Of a DNA stretch of 64,000 nt, positions 52,356-64,000 are shown in pieces. The stretch lies in assembly GCA_027563935.2 (NCBI GenBank), contig CM050450.1, positions 12,259,957 to 12,323,956 on the forward strand. Direction: 5' to 3'. Positions within the stretch are counted from its first letter, which is position 1; every line of letters starts with the position of its first letter. The position numbers were made by a program, and so were the translations under genes. This stretch comes from Costus lasius (taxonomy: Eukaryota; Streptophyta; Magnoliopsida; Zingiberales; Costaceae). The notes below the pieces were generated by a model that saw only the letters and a list, made by a program, of their open reading frames with translations, did not search any database and was not told the origin of the DNA.

Positions 52356-53358
52356 ATGTCTCATCGGAAGCAAGTCACTTCCAAACTCCGAGCCTCCTCT
52401 TCCAGCGCCACCGCCGTCCAACAGCCACCACCTGCTGCTCCTCCAACTCCATATGGGATCATTTGCAAAGATCCAGAGTAACTTACCAGTCTCACTACCC
52501 TCGCACGCCGCCCAGTGGTGACCACACGGTTCCTGGACCACGCAACTCTAAACACCTTGAGTTTCTACGAGGATGTGAAATGGCTTTTTCAACATGTGGG
52601 GTGGGATCAATTCTTCACTATCTGCTATCCCACCTACATCCCTATCGTATTAGAGTTCCTGTCTTCCATGGAGTTTCATGCTAGCATCCACACTGACGAT
52701 GATGATGGCAGTCTTTCCTTCCGGCTCAACAATACTGAGTTTGTGCTTACGTTGACAGAGCTGAATTCTATCTATGGCTTTCCTACAGATGGGATGAGAC
52801 TCACACCAACCGAATTTAAAGCAAGCAACTTCTGGGCTGACTTGACCGATTTCTGACCTTTTGATACCAGGACAGCCAGAGCCACCTGCCTCAAGAATCC
52901 TGTCTTGAAGTATGTGCATCGTGTCATGGCACACACTATTTTTGGTCAAGGGGAGTCTGATGGTCTTGTTCGGGCATCCGAGCTCTAATTTCTATGGGCG
53001 ATGCTGCATAGAGTCCGCCTCAACACTGCCTTTCATTTCGCCAAGCAATTCCGGAAGGTATCAAGGGCACCGAAGGGTGCCATTGCTCTCGGGGGACTTC
53101 TTACCCCACTAGCCTTTGCAGTAGGGATTCGTCCCTACCAAATGGAACAAGCCCGGGGCAAAAGCCGACTCAATCTTGATTCCTGCATTTCCATGCGAAT
53201 GATAGTTAAGGAGGGAGAATTCTACAGTCTAGTCTTCCCCGAGAGCGATGTCAAACTACCACTGCCAAATCCAGCGAGCACCATAGTACGCGAACAGCAA
53301 AACTGGAGAGTTGAGGCAGTCGAGGATCAGGACGTGCCTCTTGCGACTGAGCCTCCAC
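52356..53358 (+). pseudogene. E1 ORF3 (right copy)
   Basis: Equivalent of 15401-16403. It shares the first three stops, but the fourth (near 16212 in the left copy) is absent here, leaving an open 125-codon block 53001-53378 with LHRVRLNTAFHFAKQ, GGLLTPLAF and PLPNP. Interrupted by the Copia-like element at 53359. Confidence 0.82.
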
Positions 53359-56104
53359 TGTTGGTATATATGCCCTGAAGACCAATGTATGGACATGGTC
53401 AGGCATTGTTTGAATGTACTTTGATAGAACTATTACTCTTTATATTTGCATGGTCGTTATTATGCAGACTTCTCTACTTGCGTTGATGTATTGAGTTGCA
53501 TGTATAATGTCCCAGGAGTTTGGATTAGATCAATTCTCATAAGCTATCCCCAGACAAGGTACCTTAGCAGATATGGGACAGCTTTGGTACATGTGAGACT
53601 GGTGTATGGGCTGGTTAAGTGCGGGGCACAGTAACGCAGACATACAGGTGCATTGGATGCACTGGAGTGATCCACCGTGAGGATTGACTTGTCTAGTCAA
53701 CAAGTCAATCTCACATGCAAGAGGTTTGCATTGATCCTTAGACTTGAGGTATTCATGTCTAGATTTGATGATGGGTATGCTTTGATACAGTCTTACGTCT
53801 CTCCGTAATTGGGAGACCAAAACGACTATCATTGGGCATGTCATAAGTCACGTAGAGACATGGATGACCAATAGTAGGATTTGCCCCTTCCTTATTGGAA
53901 GCATGATATCCACTCGGGGCACCCCACCTTATTGGTGCATGACAGGAATGTGTGGCCACACTTGTTGAGTCATGACCAATGCATTGGATTGATAAACTTG
54001 AGACTAATCCAATGGCAGGATATCAGTTTAGGCAAAGGGATCTATAATGCAATGGGAATCCTCGTTGCTTGTTAGGAGTTGTTGCCATAATGACTTAAGT
54101 CCTATGACATGGGTAGTAGTGATGTGTTGCTAGATACCCCTCACTACTTATGATGTTTACATCATTGCCATCGTCATATGGATCCTACGGGGTCACACGC
54201 AATAGACTCTTGATGTTGCTTTAATCAGAAGCCTTATGATCAAGTTATTGGATAACTTGGATCAATTTGGAAGATTTCATCAGCGCCAATGGGCCTGATG
54301 AGTTGGAAGAAAGTTATTGGAGCCAAACTTCATTTTTGGCAGGTTGACCCGAAATTGACCTTAATTGGTCACATTTGGATTAGGGTTGCATTGATTAGAT
54401 CCAATGGCTTAATCAACCCATGCCATGAAGTTTGGGCTAGCTCATTATCCAATGAGGCCCAATAATTAGTTGTCATGAAGAGGGAATTGGCTTAAAAGGG
54501 CATAATGGGGTGAGGGAGGCGCATTTGCTTCATTATGGAAGTAAAGGGCGCCTAGCCCCTCTTCCTTGGATGGAATACTTGCCTCTAAGGCAAGTCTTGG
54601 GGCTGATATGGCTTGAGAACTTTTATGGGAAGTTCCTAGGCGCATATGGATATAGGGAAGAGGCATATGGTAAAGTCTTGGAATACGTGAGGTCTCATAC
54701 ACAAGGAGGCGTGGAGGCTAAAGGTGGCGACAACTTGAGAGCTTGGAGCTCTCCTTCTTCATCAAGGAGCGCAATCTTCTTCCTTGGAGCCGAAAGTTCT
54801 TCCTCTTCCTCTCTTCTTTGGCACAAGGATTCTTTGTGCTTGGTGGCGTCTTCTTGCCACAAGCCCTCATCGTTCCTTGGCCATAGGCGCAACTTGGAGG
54901 TGGCGCAAGCAAAGAAGAAGAGGGAAGTCCTTGGCGGCATCTTCCCTATCCCCTCCTTGGCGCAAGTTCTCTTGAAGGTGGCGCAAGTGAGGTGAAGGCT
55001 TGATTCTCTTCCCGAGGCTAGCACCAAGCGTAGAAGGGAGCAACGATCAAGGAGTCGACGCGTGGATACTTGTAGAGGGCGAGCACTTGATCGTCTTCAA
55101 CATGGCTTCGGCAACTAGACAAGCAAAAGAGGTACATCTCTAACACATCCTTGTGTCTTCTCTCTCGCATGGATCCTTGGTACCGGAATATGTTTCGGGT
55201 GTAATGATTCTTCCGCTGCGTCCTGGGACTGTAAAATTTTAAATTACACCCGGTATTCCCTAACAGTGGTATCAGAGCTACTTGCGAGAAACACAAGGTG
55301 TACGTTTGCTTGTATGAAAAATTTTTAGAAAATTTTTCTTCTATCCATGTGCGTTTCACTTAGAAAGAGTTTTTCATCCAATCTTCTCTTCTCAACTTTA
55401 TGGCCGAAATTTGATTGTGTTCATGATTGATTTAAGACCAAAGGCGCACGTAGGTTTTGTCAAGTAAGACGGGCATTGTGTCTTCGGACTGACCGGGTCT
55501 CTTGATCTAACAAAACTGCCAGCCGATAGGGTCTATGAAATCATCATGGAACTTGATCTAAATTTTGGCATAAATTTGGTTAAGAGAGTGCTTTGGATGA
55601 TGTTGGCGCATAAGGTGCTAAAATTTGATTTTTCCGGATTTTTAAATTTTACATGCGCCACTTGATTGGGTTGATATGGCCATAGCGAGTGCCCTCCTGT
55701 GTTGTGATGTGGAAGCATGTTTCCACTTGTGATGAATGCTTGTAAAATCTCTTTCCACCTGCGTGTGGTTCTCTCCCTATCTTGTTGTAAAGAATCTTTC
55801 ATCTTGTTTAGAATAGATGTAGAATTATATGATAGGTTAAGGCTTCATCTTGACAACAAGGAGTCTTCTTCAATTGGAGTCAGAAGTGGCGCCAGCTTTG
55901 GAAGCGTGGTGATAGACTGCGGCTGAAGGAAGGACACATGCTTTCGGCTTCTGGCATGGGCTGATCTGCTTTAGGGACTCGCAACCCTTGGATGCACGAT
56001 AACATGTCACATGGCTCGTGACAAGTTATGTGTATGAAAAGGGCTATGACCATATTGACCAAACTAGCATGCCTGTGATGGTTTATTATTTTGTCCATAG
56101 ACAC
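53359..56104 (+). mobile_element. Copia-like element remnant (right copy)
   Basis: LTR 53359-55265 (1907 bp, the undeleted form), initiator-Met primer site 55267-55278, interior to about 56104, then E3 LTR. No coding domain recognised. Confidence 0.72.
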
Positions 56105-58030
56105 CTGTGCGTTCGCCTCTGAAAGAGCTTTCCATAGACACCTCACTTGCCAAATTTGGACTCCGAACGGGTGAGAAATCGAAGGAAAACCGAGTGTGGG
56201 TCGGGTCTACTCGCGAGCCTGGGTTAGAATCACGGTGAACCCCGCCGACTTCACCTGGCCGTGATTCATTCTGTGATTTCGGCAGAAAGAAGCACGGTGA
56301 ACCCCGCCGACTTCACCTGGCCGTGATTCATTCTGTGATTTCGGCAGAAAGAAGCACGGTGAACCCTGCCGGGTTCACCTGGCCGTGATGTGTTCTGGAC
56401 AGTTTTCGGCCAAATGGAATTCTGGTGAACCCCGTGCTGGGGTTCACCCGACCGTGATGCTCTCTGTGAGTTTTGCAGGCTGGCGACTGGGATGGTGAAC
56501 CCCGTGGGGTTCACCTGGCCGTGATTGTCAAGCTAACTCCAAATAAGCCCAAATTTGATGGGCAGCTTGGTTTCCACACAAGAAATCGTCTCATGGCCTC
56601 AGAATCTTCAAAATATGTCAAAAAAAAGGGTGTTTTTACCTGAAATTCAATAAAAGTGCCAAAAAGTGAAGATTCCGAAAATATGAAGGAAATAAGGTCA
56701 TAATGAGTATAAAAGCGCTAACATAAGCCTAGATTTGACATGAAATAACTATGAAAATCACTATCAAACTGCAATGCATCAAAATACTCCAGACTTAAAT
56801 CTTTGCTTGTCCTCAAGCAATAAAATAAGATGAAATACAAGATGGGAATAAGAACAATCTTTTGTATCAAGGTATACATCTAAGTTAGAAAAACATTTAA
56901 TAGCAATCCATGATCTAATCAGGAGAAATCAAGTAAATGGTTATTTTAAGTGTTCAACAGTTTGATCCCATAATAGCTAGATGCCAAACAACCTAGTAAG
57001 CAGCGAACATAGGATTCAATCAAGCCTACACACAACACTCATGCAATTCCAATCCATCCTAGTCAAATTGCTGGGGTTAACTCAAATGTTTTATCAGGGT
57101 ATGAAACACTGATTATTGCAATAGACTTCAACTCATAACCTTAGGTATCATTGCCAATTTTTCGCAATGCCAAGTAGAGGAGTCTTTTTATTGTTTTCAC
57201 TTCACATCTCTTAGATTTCAACTCATATCCTTCGGTACCACTGCCAATTTTGCGCAGTGCCAAGTAGAGGAATCTAAGAGTGAGATTTTTTTTTATATCA
57301 TGCTTAGCAATTGATAACATATCCTTTTTGATAAATGCAGTGTCTCCCCAACAACAGAAAAGAAATCAAAGAATAACTAAGTGAATATGTATCTCACTAT
57401 GATTCTCATGTAAGTTGCAAGCTTGAGTTGATTCAACAATCATATCAATGTTTGACCCACTAATGAACATCTCAAAATCAATCCAAATCGCAAAATTTCT
57501 AAATCATAGAACATATGGATATGATTCAAAAAGTATCTCTAACAAGGAGGTGTACTCCAGACTTATTTCTTTGATCATTCCTGACCAATCATGTATTTAA
57601 CTCAAAATTTTTGAAATAGCTATCATAGGACAAGTCTCATGATGGACACATGAATTCATGAATAATAAGCATTAAAATACTTCAAAATTTATACAGCATG
57701 TAGTCACAATCATCATAGCAAAATATTGATATAAGCGTGAAAGGAAAAAAATTGCAAAGTGTGAAACATAACTGTCACAGAGTGGGGCCTGAAGATGTGA
57801 ACCAGGCCCACGAATAGAATGGCATATAAGATACAATGCCACATAATATCCAACCGTCACAGAATAAAAACAACAATCCTCAACATCACAACAAATCACA
57901 ACCACATGAATAAAGAAAGCAGAGACCGGAGTAAAGAAAGCTCACCCACTCTAAAATTTTGCATAGTCCTCTATGCAATATCATGATGTGAGAGGAGTGG
58001 ATGATGCTGCTGCTGAGGGGTGATGGGAAG

Positions 58031-59526
58031 CTACTTCCTCTTTCGTGAGCGAGGGCTAGAAGCCCTGGAGCTCTTGCTCTTCCCACGTGCGCTATAATCT
58101 GGGTCGGCCTCCTCGTCAGAAGAGATGTCCATGCGTGCCATATTCTCCTCATTGATGAAGGCCAGCCTATCATCGATGCGTGATAGCTTCTCCCAAACAG
58201 AACCCATCATCTTGTGTTGCCTTTGCATGTGTGCTTCCATCGACTCCCATTGCGAAGATTGGTTCTGCTGGATGTAGGTAACAGTGGTGTCCAGGTGATC
58301 GATCATCTCCCGCTGATGAAGTTGCTCCTCTTTAATTTCCTGCAATACATACATCATAAAATCGTGAGAGGAGGGGCCACCAAAAGAGAAGGCGCCAGGA
58401 GCTGGTGGTGCGGTGTCGACTGGATCTAGTTGTACGTCCTCAACTGGCTGGATGCGCCAGTTTCCTCACACTCTGACTGAGGTGCGCTCTGGGTTCGGTA
58501 ATGGAAGGCAAAATTGGCTTCCCTTGAATGTCATGCAATAGGAATCGCCCCTATGAACAATCAGCTTCATGGCAACGCAAGACTCGATATCAAGCCTGTT
58601 GCTCCCAGTAGCTTCCAGTGTGCCGTATGGAATGATACCTAAGGATACTGCTAAAGGTGTGATCAAGCCAGCAATCACTATCGCCCCCTCAAAGAATGGG
58701 CGACGCGGCTGAAATGCTTTGCCAGATAATACCCAGAATCTACCCTAAAACTGTGCAGCATACACCAGAGATAAAAGAGCTCGGTCTACCGAACCATACC
58801 ATCACTCTCACCGTGGCCAAATAAGGTATAAGCCAACACACTGTGGACATACTTGAGCACAGTGTTGCATAAACTAGATGCACGAGCCACGCAAGCGGAA
58901 TAGATGTGCTCATTAGTAATTGCGCCCCAAAAACCCTGCTCACTGAACTCAGTGGGGACCCTGCAAACACAAGGCTCCGGAAAACCAAAAATACCACACA
59001 ATTGTGAGAGAGTGAGGGTGTGTTCGATGTTACCCAACCGAAATGTCAAACGTCCTGGATCGTCCTCGAGAATAGGATCGGCCTTCACTTCCAAAGAACT
59101 CAGAAATTCCAAAGTCACGCCAACATAGGTGGGAGAAAATAGTCGCTAGAACTGCTCCAAACCCACTACAGCATACATCATGTCGACGTCATCAAGCATC
59201 CCAAGCATCTGCAGTGTACCTCTGTTAAGATACCTCATGTTGAGGACCCGGCGCTGGCGCAATATCTGATAGCGTTGTTCTTGATCAGTGTCGCGAAAGA
59301 TAATCCCGAACTTGTTCGGGGGAGAGGCATATGGCTGTGATCGGCTGGAAGGAGTGCGCCCATGGCGAGAGGAAGACAAGCCTGGAGTCGCCATCGAATA
59401 TGGTCGGCAAGATGGAGGTGTAGGCGTAGGCTCATACTCCTCATCGTCGGTGGCGGACGAATCAGATAGCGCCTGTTGAGGGCGTGAGGTCCGCTTGGCA
59501 GCCATAACTTTAGTCCTTGGAGGCAT
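58031..59526 (-). pseudogene. E3 ORF3 (right copy)
   Basis: Same blocks as at 20835-22319 but with an extra 1 bp deletion near 58683 (frameshift before GGLITPLAV) and a nonsense change near 58466. The C-terminus extends three residues further (RSRKRK), so the left copy has a late stop. Confidence 0.83.
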
Positions 59527-59971
59527 GGTGGTTGATAGCGATCGAAAAAGGTTGGCGAGTTCTAGTGAGAAGGTCCGGTAGGAGGTGCAGAGAAAACACA
59601 GGCGGCGGACTGACTGAAAAAGAAACTCGGAGAAACTGGCGGAAAGGAAATCTGGAACCGATTGGAGAAGTAACCCGACTGGATGAAGGGAAAAGCTGGA
59701 TCAAACCTCTGGAGATCTTCTTCAAGTGCTAAGAGGGAGAGGAGGCGGCGCGATCTGGTCGGCTCCGTCAGAATCGGGAGGCGGCGGCGGATCGGGTCGA
59801 TAAAAGTCGAAGAACAGCGGATACACGGGACTGAGATCCGGAGTTTCTTAGAGAGAATAGCTGAAAGGGAAATCCAGATCGAAGCCTTGAAGATGTGTTG
59901 AGAAGATCAGAGGGAGGCACAATCGAGTGGCGGCGGCGGTAAGGTCGTGCGCTGGGTGCCCTAGCTTCGGG

Positions 59972-60310
59972 TGAACACAGGATTAGAAAACATGTGTACC
60001 CGCCCAGTTTCACCAGCCCGTGATGATCACTATGGTCGGGCTGAAGCAACAGAAGCACGGGTGAACCCGCTGGGGTTCACCGACCTGTGAAGCTTACTGG
60101 ACATTTTCTGGAGTTCGGAAAGATGGTGAACCCCGTCGGGTTCACCTGCCTGTGAAGCTCACTGGTGGGTCCCTGCGCGTGTAGAAATTCTGGTGAACCC
60201 CGTGGGGTTCACCAAGCCATGAAACTCACTGGTCATAAAGTCTGGGCGCCTATGTACAGTGCACTTCACGGGTGAACCCCATGGGGTTCACCAGGTTGTG
60301 ATTTGCACTA
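59972..60310. repeat. E3 palindromic array (right copy)
   Basis: Five GGTGAACCCC..GGTTCACC units as in 22765-23100; the unit near 60125 is the perfect GTCGGGTTCACC form where the left copy has GTCGAGTTCACC. Confidence 0.86.
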
Positions 60311-60502
60311 TTTACTTCAAAAATTCTGGGAAAATTCTGGAAAAATTCTCATGTGCCCAATCTTCATCCTACATCATAAAGAGACATCAATTTAGTAGCA
60401 ATCCCCTCTAGAAATCTAAAGAAATGAAAAAGAAACCAATAGTCTAAAACACTAACTAATAACAAAAAGAAACTATGCATAAAAATTAAAGTTAAGCAAA
60501 AA

Positions 60503-60520
60503 CTTGGGTTGCCTCCCAAG
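60503..60520 (-). promoter_or_regulatory. Conserved stem-loop (E3 right copy)
   Basis: CTTGGGAGGCAACCCAAG on the minus strand, identical to the left copy. Confidence 0.82.
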
Positions 60521-60558
60521 AGCGCTAGTTTAAGGTCGGTAGCTCGACCATAGAAGTG

Positions 60559-62154
60559 TTATTCATAAATCAGAATGAAAATGAAATTACCAAGTGGTTC
60601 GTACCTTGAAGGGTCAGAAAATGATTTCAAGCTTATTTTACCTTCATCAATTACCTTGGTTATTTCCTTATGCAAATTTTCAAATTGTACCTTTCTCAAG
60701 TTGACTATTTCAGTTGAATCAAAGAGTATAGCAAAAGGTTGAGCTTTTTCATTGTCTTTCACCTTCTCTTCAGCTGCAAAACAGATATCTATAGGATCCA
60801 CAAATAATTTGTCAATCATATCTTGGTTAACTACTTCCTCAACAGCATCAACATTGTGACAAGTCCCTACAAAAGAAGGTATATCCTCAAGTGGTTTCTC
60901 ATGTTCTATCTCCTCATTTGATTGTTCAGGTTGAAGTGTCTCAGGAGATTTAATCTCAGTGTCATGTGCAGGCATCCTAGGCTCCTCAAGTTGTTTCCCA
61001 TTATAAGTTATAATTGCATCACAATATTCTCTTGGGTATGTTTCAGATTGGGATGAGAGTTTACCAGAGGCTATTGTAGAGGTGCTAGCTTGATTAGCCA
61101 ATTGGGTTTCCAACATCTTATTATGGGCCTCGAGAGCATCTTCTTTAGATGTTAGTTGCCTAATGACTTCACAAACACTCTCATTTTTCTTGGTTTGTGC
61201 TGCCACAATAGTCTCTAGTAGTGACTCAAGGTTAGACTTTTGAGGTGACACAAACTACCTCGATTGAAATTCAGGAGGTTGCCTATAGTTAGGTTGGGGA
61301 ATTGTGTTGGGATTGTTCACGTAAGAAAAATTTTCATAGTCCCACCTATTTGGATTATATGTATTGGAATATGGGTCTAACTGTGGTCTAGGGTTGAGAT
61401 TCCAAAAGGTATTGGCTTGCTTTCTAAAAGGTTCAAGTTGTGAGATTCCTAATTTGCATTCGGCGAAGCTGTGTCCTGACCATTGACTGTGATTGAAGGC
61501 CATATCCTCCAGCAGGCTCATAGCATAATCCACAGTCTTGTTCATCAAAGCCCCGCCAGCAGCTGCATCAACAATACGCCTCGTGTTAAAATTTAGACCA
61601 TTATAAAAGGTGTGAACAATTACCCATTTTTGAAGTCCATGATGTGGGCATATTCTCTGAAGTTCTTTAAATCTATCTCATGCTTCATAGAGTGATTCTC
61701 TATCTTTCTGAGTTAAGCTTATAATCTGGTTACGAAACCACACAGTCTTGCTCTGAGGGAAGTATTTAGAAAGGAAAATTTAGGAGAGCTGGTCCCATGT
61801 AGTGATTGATCCTGGTGGTAAGGAGTGTAGCCATATCCTTTCTTGGTCCCTAAGAGAAAAAGGAAAAAGCCTTAGTCGAATTGCATCAGAGGAGACACCA
61901 TTTAATTTCAAAGTATCACAATATTCCAAAAATATAGCTAAATGCATGTAAGGGTCTTCAAGTAAAGAGCCTCCAAACTGGTTCTGTTGAACCAACGATA
62001 GAAGTGCAGGCTTGATCTCAAAATTGCTGGTTTCCACATTCGGGCGAGCAATGCCTGATTGTAAGTGTTGTATAGATGGAGCAGCATAATCTCTCAAAGT
62101 CTTGTTGTTCATATTTCCAGCAGTCAAAGGTGCTCGGGCATTCTCCAAATTCAA
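60559..62154 (-). pseudogene. E3 gag with protease core deleted (right copy)
   Basis: Equivalent of 23352-24948, plus a 1 bp deletion near 61611 that adds a frameshift before FYNGLNF. All older stops are shared. Confidence 0.85.
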
Positions 62155-62341
62155 CGATCACCTGTTCTTAAGCTCCTTTGCAAAAACTATTGATTAGTCA
62201 CAATGATAAAGCTTAAGAAAGGAAATAGCTAAAATAAAAATAAAAAGGAAGAAAAGAAAAAGAAAAAAAAATGCTTAGTCTACCAATCCTCAGAAATATA
62301 CTAATATCAACCGTTGTTCCTCGGCAACGGCGCCAAAAACT

Positions 62342-63991
62342 TGACACGACCGCAAGTCCACGGTTATATCGAAGTAATACAAAAGATGTCGAATCCCACA
62401 AGGAGCAAGTTGAGTACTAGAAAGTCCGAGCCCTAATAGCTAGGCGAATCGAAACGTGGGTTTGAGAACAGAAATCGTAAATAAGCAATCACAAATATGT
62501 CGGTAGAGAAAAGATATGAGAGAGAATTCAGGGCTACGGCTTCCACCACGATGATAATCTTAATCGCACAAGAAAGATTTTAGTTAATTGGTTTATTGGT
62601 TTTGCACAAGGAGTCTAACCCTAGGGTACAAGGTGCCCTCTCTCGAGTGATACACCCCGGTGTTCGTTTTAGACCGACCTCCTACTCTCGCGGTGGATCG
62701 TTCTAAGATGAACCCAATGAGTTCTATGGCAGACTATGAAATCCTCGAGCGAAGACCAAGCACTCTCGTGTCGAGGTCTCGCAAGTTTTACTAAGAGATT
62801 CCACCGTTATGATCCTTCTCTCGATATGAATCGTAACGGCTAACACGTGAAAATATTTGGCCAAGATAAAATCACAAAATAAATGTGTTGAAGTAAAATA
62901 TGCTCACAAATCTATACCAAATAACGAAAATAGATACAAAGTTTGCAATAAGAATTATCAAAGGGTTTCCACCAAGCCCCGAATTAGGGTTTACGCTACA
63001 ATCGTCATTGAAACGCTCAAGATCTCTCTTTTAATGATAAGAAAAGTACAAGAAAATGAAACTAAGGGGAAGGAGACGATGAATGGAAGGAATCCTGAAG
63101 AAATCGTGATGATTGTGTATCTCAATCGCCGAAAAACTCCAAAAATCGCCTCTATCGCCGTGTTCTTCCGCCCTAGGCCGTTCGTCGCGTGAATGCTCGA
63201 TGATTAGGGCAAGAAAATTGGGGCTTTTATATCCTTTACGTTCGCCTCTGAAATAGCTTTCCAAAAAGTCCTCACTTGCTAAATTTGGACTCGAATCGGG
63301 TCCGAAATCGCCAAAATACTGAATGGGTATCGGTTAACTCGCTCTCACTCGCCTTTTCCTCGATTGCTCCCCAAATATGGCATGAAAATTAGGGCTTTTA
63401 TGTTCTGTCCGTTCGCCTCTGAAAGAGCTTTCCATAGACACCTCACTTGCTAAATTTGGACTCCGAACGAGTGAGAAATCGAAGGAAAACCGAGTGTGGG
63501 TCGTGTCTACTTGCAAGCCTGGGTTAGAATCACGATGAACCCCGCCGGGTTCACCTGGCCGTGATTCATTCTTTGATTTCGGCAGAAAGAAGCGCGGTGA
63601 ACCCCGCCGGGTTCACCTGGCCGTGATGTGTTCTGGACAGTTTTCGGCCAAATGGAATTCTGGTGAACCCCCCGGCCGTGATGCTCTCTGTGAGTTTCAC
63701 AGGCTGGCGACTGGGATGGTGAACCCCCTGGGGTTCACCTGGCCGTGATTGTCAGGCTAACTCCAAATAAGCCCAAATTTGATGGGCAGCTTGGTTTCCA
63801 CACAAGAAATCGTCCCATGGCCTCAGAATCTTCAAAATATGTCGAAAAAGGGTGTTTTTACCTGAAATTCAATAAAAGTGCGAAAAAGTGAAGATTCTGA
63901 AAATATGAAGGAAATAAGGCCATAATGAGTATAAAAGCACTAATATAAGCCTAGATTTGACATGAAATCACTATCAAAATGCAATGCATCA
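62342..63991 (-). repeat. E3 5' LTR (right copy)
   Basis: 1650 bp, complete; short deletions relative to the left copy, including one near 63967 in the ATCACTATCAAA repeat. Both TATA-like sites are kept. Confidence 0.92.
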
Positions 63992-64000
63992 GAACCCTAA

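Larger units (their letters stand above)
56105..63991 (-). mobile_element. E3 (right copy)
   Basis: Equivalent of 18960-26796. 3' LTR remnant 56105-56781 with an extra 62 bp tandem copy, hairpin 56805-56818, paired motif 57124-57274, ORF3 58031-59526, array 59972-60310, stem-loop 60503-60520, gag 60559-62154, primer site 62318-62335, 5' LTR 62342-63991. Confidence 0.9.
35301..64000. repeat. Right unit of the ~37 kb tandem duplication
   Basis: Second copy of 1-26805. Compared with the left unit it keeps 1681 bp (37161-38843) and 190 bp (about 54476-54677) that the left unit lost. It lacks 15 bp next to the E1 primer site and 11 bp near 52345, and carries a 62 bp tandem duplication near 56235-56355. 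The unit boundaries coincide with the element C LTR, pointing to LTR-LTR unequal exchange; an assembly duplication must also be considered. Confidence 0.95.
38102..64000 (+). mobile_element. E1 (right copy), runs off the window
   Basis: Same structure as 1863-27236 with an intact 5' LTR. Contains E2 (40860-50289), the Copia-like remnant (53359-56104) and E3 (56105-63991). The first 9 bases of the E1 3' LTR remnant (GAACCCTAA) end the window. Confidence 0.93.

Noticed and set aside
54510..54995. 161-codon plus frame in the Copia-like LTR as a gene
   Set aside because: Lies wholly in an LTR, is broken in the left unit by the 190 bp deletion, and shows no known motif.
1..64000. Virus-like (endogenous pararetrovirus) origin
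   Set aside because: All coding remnants fit Ty3/gypsy Athila-type gag, protease and ORF3 with LTRs, target duplications and tRNA primer sites; no pararetroviral movement or coat protein motifs seen.

Overview
This is a stretch of plant nuclear repeat DNA. I find no intact host gene, rRNA gene, tRNA gene, CRISPR array or bacterial feature. Almost every base belongs to nested LTR retrotransposons, mostly of the Ty3/gypsy Athila type: tRNA-Asp primer sites, Athila-like gag and aspartic protease, and the Athila ORF3 in the envelope position. The host is a flowering plant; a monocot is possible but I cannot prove it from sequence alone.

Layout. The backbone is a small non-autonomous element C (plus strand): LTR about 1.57 kb, initiator-Met primer site, about 490 bp of internal minisatellite, no gene. 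Element E1 (plus, Athila-type, gag-protease-ORF3) sits inside the C LTR with target duplication ATGTT. Element E4 (minus, Athila-type) sits at the C polypurine tract with target duplication GGGAG. E1 itself received E2 (minus, in gag, target duplication CCTCC), a Copia-like element (in ORF3) and E3 (minus, in its 3' LTR). E4 received E5, now a solo LTR (target duplication ATAGT).

The whole assembly is tandemly duplicated. Positions 1-26805 reappear at 35301-64000 at very high identity. The repeated unit (about 37 kb) equals one C LTR plus the C interior with all its insertions, as expected from unequal exchange between the two LTRs of C. The left unit later lost 1681 bp (near 1861) and 190 bp (near 17520); the right unit gained a 62 bp tandem duplication and lost 15 bp in a primer site.

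The outstanding object is E2. In place of protease and reverse transcriptase it carries one open 970-codon frame (8650-11562 minus; 45616-48528 minus) that joins the gag C-terminal half and the protease-RT linker to a captured fragment of the host translation factor eIF4G, including a YxxxxL-phi eIF4E-binding motif, and stops just before the MIF4G domain. None of the Athila-type elements has a recognisable reverse transcriptase, RNase H or integrase. All four with interiors share the same plan: gag (with or without protease), then an 18-nt stem-loop with a compensatory base-pair swap, and in three of them a family-specific palindromic array followed by ORF3 sequence; in E4 the segment after the stem-loop is short, with at most an ORF3 stub.
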